From JAWWBS01 sp033720815 (lineage in GTDB: Bacteria; Pseudomonadota; Gammaproteobacteria; Natronospirales; JAJUFS01), in assembly GCA_033720815.1 (NCBI GenBank), contig JAWWBT010000093.1, positions 1-9,491 of the forward strand: 9,491 nucleotides of DNA, given 5' to 3'. Positions 6,732 through 9,491 of this stretch are shown here, piece by piece. Made by a program: the position numbers and the translations under genes. Position 1 is the first letter of the stretch. Every line of letters starts with the position of its first letter. The notes beneath the pieces were generated by a model. It was not told where the DNA came from, ran no database searches, and worked only from the letters and a program-made list of their open reading frames with translations.

Positions 6732-7701
6732 GCGTGCTCCGCGTCTGGCTGGCGCCCCCTGATCTACCGGCTGCCAGCGGTGGATGGTGCGATGCATAAA
6801 GCCACAGCCCCCGAATCGGGGGCTGCCGGCCGGCCCTTCCTGAAAAGGGCAGAATCAGCCCCCTATGATAACGAAAAGCGGGCGGTCGTGCTTTCGCACG
6901 CCGCCCGCCAACGACCAGGCCGTGAGCCGGGTATTTAGGCTGCATGCGAATCGCGCCGTCGAGGCGGATGCATTCACCGTTCAGCATGGTGTTCTCGGCG
7001 ATCGAGGCCACCAGCGTGGCGTACTCTTCCGGCTTGCCGAGGCGCGACGGGAACGGCACCTGGGCACCGAGGGATTCCTGAACTTCCGGCGGCATGCCTT
7101 CCATCATCGGGGTCCAGAAGATGCCCGGCGCAATGGTCATCACGCGCACACCGATGCGCGAGAATTCGCGCGCCAGCGGCAGGGCCATCGCGGCCACACC
7201 GCCCTTGGAAGCGGAGTAGGCAGCCTGGCCGATCTGGCCTTCGAAGGCAGCGACCGATGCCGTGTTCACGATAAGGCCACGCTCGCCGTCTTCACCGGCT
7301 TCGTTCTCGCCCATGGCTTCGGCGGCAGCCTTGTTCAGGTTGAACGTGCCGACCAGGTTCACGTTGATGACCTTGCTGAAGAAGTCCGAGGGCATCGGGC
7401 CTTCCTTGCCCAGCGCGCGCTTCGCGCCGAGCACACCGGCGCAGGAAACGGCGAGGTTCAGGCCGCCAAAGGCGTCCTTGGCCTGCTTGACCGCAGCATT
7501 GACTTCGCCTTCGTTCGAGACATCGGTCTTGATGAAGATGGCGCGGTCGCCGAGCTTCTCGGCAGCTGCCTTGCCCGCTTCTTCGTTGATGTCGAGCATG
7601 GCCACCTGGCCGCCCGCGGCGATCACCTTTTCAGCAACGGCATTACCGAGGCCGGAGACACCACCGGAAACGATGGCCTTGATGTTCTTGTCGAATTTCA
7701 T
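6547..7701 (-). CDS. HSD17B10-like short-chain dehydrogenase (3-hydroxyacyl-CoA type) with lost stop codon
   Basis: Residues 1-256 (7701-6934) form a complete short-chain dehydrogenase/reductase. The NAD-binding glycine motif is SGGVSGLG (12-19), the acidic cofactor residue follows in MLDINE (Asp37), and SCAGV stands at 86-90 where N-x-A-G is usual. Catalytic Ser149 is in NTASVAA, with Tyr162 and Lys166 in YSASKGG. The stretch GQIGQAAYSASKGG and the C-terminus LDGAIRMQPK match the 3-hydroxyacyl-CoA dehydrogenase type 2 / 2-methyl-3-hydroxybutyryl-CoA dehydrogenase (HSD17B10) group, which acts in isoleucine and fatty acid breakdown. Homologues end at or right after this point. Here no stop follows, and the frame continues 128 codons through the terminator and 185 nt into etf-QO. 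That tail is Arg/Pro/Gly-rich and looks non-coding. An AGGGAG Shine-Dalgarno (7713-7708, 6-nt spacer) supports the start. Confidence 0.88.
   Translation of the reverse strand: MKFDKNIKAIVSGGVSGLGNAVAEKVIAAGGQVAMLDINEEAGKAAAEKLGDRAIFIKTDVSNEGEVNAAVKQAKDAFGGLNLAVSCAGVLGAKRALGKEGPMPSDFFSKVINVNLVGTFNLNKAAAEAMGENEAGEDGERGLIVNTASVAAFEGQIGQAAYSASKGGVAAMALPLAREFSRIGVRVMTIAPGIFWTPMMEGMPPEVQESLGAQVPFPSRLGKPEEYATLVASIAENTMLNGECIRLDGAIRMQPKYPAHGLVVGGRRAKARPPAFRYHRGLILPFSGRAGRQPPIRGLWLYASHHPPLAAGRSGGASQTRSTHDGTRRNAVRRGGRGGRPCRAFLRDSPQEKEPRAGHLPAREGIRDRRQHSFRLCPGTRPSG
6737..6740 (-). promoter_or_regulatory. Ribosome binding site fixing the etf-QO start
   Basis: The minus strand reads GGAGCACGCATG: a GGAG 5 nt before the ATG at 6731. 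The alternative longer start at 6797 would add 22 residues (HRTIHRWQP...) that do not look like an ETF-QO N-terminus and would place its start inside the hairpin leader. Confidence 0.65.
6805..6863 (-). promoter_or_regulatory. Leader of etf-QO with three mutually exclusive pairing segments
   Basis: In minus-strand (RNA) order the leader holds segment A, GGGGGCTG at 6863-6856; segment B, CAGCCCCC at 6825-6818; and segment C, GGGGGCTG at 6812-6805. B can pair with A, enclosing a small 6-bp hairpin (6833-6838 with 6845-6850) and a CCGGCCGG palindrome, or with C as a tight 9-bp hairpin with a 3-nt loop (6805-6813 with 6817-6825). The two states exclude each other. The B:C hairpin is followed by only a short T-run (GGCTTTATG), so it would be a weak terminator. 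The layout resembles an attenuator or a processing site, but no small-molecule riboswitch class is recognised and a simple stable hairpin repeat is equally possible. It ends about 75 nt before the etf-QO start. Confidence 0.4.
6874..6908 (-). terminator. Intrinsic terminator after the short-chain dehydrogenase
   Basis: On the minus strand a 13-bp GC-rich stem (6908-6896 with 6891-6878, one bulged base at 6886) closes a GAAA-type loop at 6895-6892 and is followed by TTTT at 6877-6874. It lies about 25 nt after the point where the dehydrogenase normally ends, which supports a transcription unit meant to stop here and a separate start for etf-QO. Confidence 0.75.
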
Positions 7702-7784
7702 GCAGTTCTCCCTTGCGGGTGGATTGGTTTACGGAATTCGGGCGGCCGCCGCCAGGCAATGACGAGGCTACGGCCGGCGCGTGA

Positions 7785-7790
7785 ATTATA
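7785..7790 (-). promoter_or_regulatory. Probable -10 box of the dehydrogenase promoter
   Basis: The minus strand carries a perfect TATAAT at 7790-7785 in the 126-nt gap between ispA and the dehydrogenase. The hexamer 17 nt upstream (CTGAGT) is a poor -35 box. The predicted transcript would start near 7778 and have a leader of about 77 nt. I see no convincing terminator between ispA and this point, so read-through from ispA is also possible. Confidence 0.5.
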
Positions 7791-7827
7791 CGGAATACTG
7801 CTCCCGGACTCAGGTCTTGCAGAAGCT

Positions 7828-8715
7828 TCAGCGGTCGCGACGAATCGCTCGATCGGCCAGTTCGTGTAGCAGCGCGGCTCGCCCGCCGAAGCCTTCCAGT
7901 GCGTCGAGTGCCTCGGCATGCAGTGCATCCAGGCGTTCGCGCGAGGCCTCGATGCCGAGCAGGGCTGGGAATGTCGCCTTGCCGAGTGCAATATCCGAGC
8001 CCTGCGGCTTGCCGAGCGTCTGCGTGTCGCCCTCGATATCGAGCAGGTCGTCGCGGACCTGGAAGGCCAGGCCGATGCAGTCGCCGAAGCGGGAAAGCCG
8101 GTCGCGTGTCGCCGCGTCCACCAGTGGTGAGGCTTCCGCACCAAGCAGGACCGACGCGCGAATCAGCCGGCCCGTCTTCAGCGCGTGGATGTTTTCGAGT
8201 TCGGCGAGGGATATCTTGCGGTTCTCGGCGGCAAGATCCAGGGCCTGGCCTCCCGTCATGCCTGCGGCCCCACCGGCCGTGGCGAGGGTGGCGACCATGC
8301 GGTTGCGGGTGCGGGCGTCGCCGAGCGCCGGATCCGTGGCCAGAATGTCAAAGGCCAGCATCTGCAGTGCATCCCCGACCAGGATGGCGGTGGCCTCGTC
8401 GAAGGCACGGTGCGTTGTCGGCTTGCCCCGGCGCAGGTCGTCGTCGTCCATTGCCGGCAGGTCGTCATGCACAAGCGAATAGGAGTGGATCATTTCCACA
8501 GCGGCGGCGGCAGCGTCTAGCCGGCCGGGTGCAATGCCGAAGAGCTCACCCGTCGCATAGACGAGCAAGGGGCGCAGTCGCTTGCCGCCGTTCAGAACGC
8601 TGTAGCGCATCGCCTCGTGCAGTCTCGACACATCCCCGCTGGGCGACGGCAGGCGCGCATCCAGGGCGCGCTCGCAACGTTCGCGAAGCTGTTCGATGCG
8701 GTACTCGAGATCCAT
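7828..8715 (-). CDS. ispA: Polyprenyl synthetase, farnesyl diphosphate synthase type
   Basis: A 295-residue all-helical trans-prenyltransferase that condenses IPP with DMAPP/GPP to farnesyl diphosphate in the cytosol. Visible motifs: GGKRLRP (43-49, IPP binding), the first aspartate-rich motif HDDLPAMDDDDLRRGK (83-98), GGQALDL (155-161), KTGRLI (180-185), and the second aspartate-rich motif FQVRDDLLDIEGD (218-230). The text around the first motif, IHSYSLVHDDLPAMD, closely resembles E. coli IspA, and the length fits (about 299 residues there). The frame is open for 107 more codons upstream, but that part crosses the promoter region and the mvaD start on the other strand. The ATG at 8715 has a GGAG Shine-Dalgarno (8724-8721) 5 nt away. 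It is divergent from mvaD. Neither xseB nor dxs, the common partners of ispA, flanks it. Geranyl diphosphate synthase activity cannot be excluded. Confidence 0.95.
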   Translation of the reverse strand: MDLEYRIEQLRERCERALDARLPSPSGDVSRLHEAMRYSVLNGGKRLRPLLVYATGELFGIAPGRLDAAAAAVEMIHSYSLVHDDLPAMDDDDLRRGKPTTHRAFDEATAILVGDALQMLAFDILATDPALGDARTRNRMVATLATAGGAAGMTGGQALDLAAENRKISLAELENIHALKTGRLIRASVLLGAEASPLVDAATRDRLSRFGDCIGLAFQVRDDLLDIEGDTQTLGKPQGSDIALGKATFPALLGIEASRERLDALHAEALDALEGFGGRAALLHELADRAIRRDR

Positions 8716-8720
8716 GCCGA

Positions 8721-8724
8721 CTCC
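8721..8724 (-). promoter_or_regulatory. Ribosome binding site fixing the ispA start
   Basis: The minus strand reads GGAGTCGGCATG, a GGAG 5 nt before the ATG at 8715. This rules in the short start over the much longer open frame beginning at 9036. Confidence 0.65.
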
Positions 8725-8742
8725 GTGATGCGATCGAAAGAC

Positions 8743-8786
8743 GCGCAGTGTAGCGCCTGCCACGCTGTTCTGCACTGCGCTAGAAT
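8743..8786 (+). promoter_or_regulatory. Divergent ispA/mvaD control region with candidate mvaD promoter and dyads
   Basis: The 102-nt gap between the two divergent starts holds a plausible plus-strand promoter. CTGCCA (8757-8762, 4 of 6 matches to TTGACA) and TAGAAT (8781-8786, 5 of 6 matches to TATAAT) are separated by 18 nt, giving a start near 8793 and a short leader for mvaD. On the minus strand a TACACT at 8752-8747 could be the ispA -10 box, but no good -35 goes with it. An 8-bp inverted repeat, GCGCAGTG (8743-8750) and CACTGCGC (8773-8780), spans both, with an overlapping 6-bp dyad TAGCGC/GCGCTA (8751-8756, 8777-8782). This could be an operator; the evidence is sequence symmetry alone. 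Confidence 0.4.
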
Positions 8787-8817
8787 TGCGGTTTCGCCTG
8801 ATAACCCTGGAATTCCA

Positions 8818-9491
8818 ATGTCGAGCCCGTCCGAAAAGACCGTGACCGCCCGTGCCAACGCGAACATCGCGCTGGTGAAGTACTGGGGCAAGCGAAGTGG
8901 TGACCCTGGCCGCAACCTGCCCGCTGTAGGTTCCTTCTCGATCACGCTGGATGGCCTCTCCACCAGCACGAGCGTGACACTGGATCCGACCCGCGCTGCC
9001 GATGAATTCCTGCGTGATGGTGAGCCGCGGCCGCACGAGGCGGCCCGCGTCGTCGGATTCATGGATCGGGTAAGGCAGCTTGCAGGCAGCAAGACGTCAG
9101 CGCGGATCGATACGGCGAATTCCTTCCCGACCGGGGCGGGGCTGGCATCCAGCGCGTCCGGTTTCGCGGCTTTGGCGAAGGCGGCAGCCACCGCCTACGG
9201 CCTGGAGCTGGACGACCGCGAGCTCTCCATGCTCGCGCGGGACGGTTCCGGTTCGGCCGCGCGCTCTATCTTCGGTGGCTACGTGCGCTGGCACCGGGGC
9301 GATGCAGCAGATGGCAGCGACAGTTTTGCCGAGCCTGTATTCGGGCCCGGTCACTGGCCGCTGCGCGTCCTCGTAGCGGTGACCGATGAAGCAGCCAAGG
9401 CGACGGGTTCCACCGACGGTATGCGGCTCACGCAGGAAACCTCGCCGTATTTCGAACGCTGGGTGGCAGATCAGCCAGCCGACCTTGCCGA
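8818..9491 (+). CDS. mvaD: Diphosphomevalonate decarboxylase, N-terminal part (3' truncated by the window)
   Basis: The frame from ATG 8818 is open to the window end: 224 codons plus 2 bases, about two thirds of a typical decarboxylase. The enzyme is a cytosolic GHMP-kinase-fold protein. It phosphorylates and decarboxylates mevalonate 5-diphosphate to isopentenyl diphosphate, the last step of the mevalonate pathway. Visible: ANANIALVKYWGKR (13-26, substrate-binding signature), NLPAVGSFSITLDG (33-46), the ATP loop FPTGAGLASSASGFAALA (103-120), and GSGSAARSIFGGYVRW (143-158), all diagnostic of this family and distinct from mevalonate or phosphomevalonate kinases. The catalytic aspartate near the C-terminus lies beyond the window, so activity is not proven. 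A weak GGA Shine-Dalgarno at 8809-8811 precedes the start. Its divergent neighbour ispA uses its product. Other mevalonate genes may follow outside the window. Confidence 0.93.
   Translation, partial: MSSPSEKTVTARANANIALVKYWGKRSGDPGRNLPAVGSFSITLDGLSTSTSVTLDPTRAADEFLRDGEPRPHEAARVVGFMDRVRQLAGSKTSARIDTANSFPTGAGLASSASGFAALAKAAATAYGLELDDRELSMLARDGSGSAARSIFGGYVRWHRGDAADGSDSFAEPVFGPGHWPLRVLVAVTDEAAKATGSTDGMRLTQETSPYFERWVADQPADLA

Noticed and set aside
6865..6870. A TATCAT hexamer on the minus strand as -10 box for etf-QO.
   Set aside because: The matching -35 position falls in the upstream terminator stem and shows no resemblance to TTGACA; too weak to list as a promoter.
4293..6938. An 881-codon open frame on the plus strand opposite etfA, etfB and etf-QO.
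   Set aside because: It lies antisense to three certain genes; the composition is His/Arg/Leu-rich with no recognisable domain. Such frames arise because the reverse complements of stop codons (TTA, CTA, TCA) are rare in GC-rich genes.
7741..7780. GC-rich palindromes (GGCGGCCGCC and CCGGCCGG-like) between ispA and the dehydrogenase as a terminator.
   Set aside because: There is no T-tract and the palindromes have no loop; they are expected in GC-rich sequence.
8716..9036. A 107-codon N-terminal extension of IspA.
   Set aside because: It crosses the divergent promoter region and lies opposite the conserved start of mvaD; the ATG at 8715 gives a normal-length enzyme with a good Shine-Dalgarno.

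Overview
The window looks like a chromosomal segment of a GC-rich, aerobic Gram-negative bacterium. A Gammaproteobacterium is most likely, possibly of the Xanthomonadales/Lysobacterales sort. The clues are a TonB-dependent receptor end, a ZapE-type ATPase, a ubiquinone-linked ETF system and an IspA-type prenyl synthase beside a mevalonate-pathway gene. The taxonomic guess is inference from gene content only. I see no tRNA, rRNA, CRISPR array, insertion sequence, phage gene or attachment site.

Layout. Positions 1-197 (+) are the last 65 codons of a TonB-dependent outer-membrane receptor, followed by a strong intrinsic terminator with a UUCG loop (224-255). Converging on it from the right is a tightly packed minus-strand operon, listed in transcription order: etf-QO (6731-5121), etfB (5096-4350), etfA (4350-3403), acetoacetyl-CoA synthetase (3395-1437) and zapE (1435-311). 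Its junctions are 24 nt, a 1-nt stop/start overlap, 7 nt and 1 nt. Upstream, also on the minus strand, lies an HSD17B10-like short-chain dehydrogenase (start 7701) with a good -10 box and a terminator hairpin. Its expected stop codon is missing, so the frame runs out of phase into etf-QO. Farther upstream is ispA (8715-7828, minus), divergent from mvaD (8818 to the window end, plus, incomplete).

How the genes fit together. ETF alpha/beta collect electrons from acyl-CoA dehydrogenases, and ETF-QO passes them to ubiquinone. The dehydrogenase belongs to a family that oxidises 3-hydroxyacyl-CoA or 2-methyl-3-hydroxybutyryl-CoA. Acetoacetyl-CoA synthetase activates acetoacetate, the end product of leucine breakdown and of ketone bodies. 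Together this is a branched-chain amino acid / fatty acid / ketone-body oxidation block. IspA and MvaD form an isoprenoid block that uses the mevalonate route, whose precursor acetoacetyl-CoA is the product of the synthetase.

I did not find a convincing undescribed system. The points most worth a second look are the lost stop codon of the dehydrogenase, a three-segment set of mutually exclusive hairpins in the etf-QO leader, and the ispA-mvaD divergent pair with its overlapping dyads.
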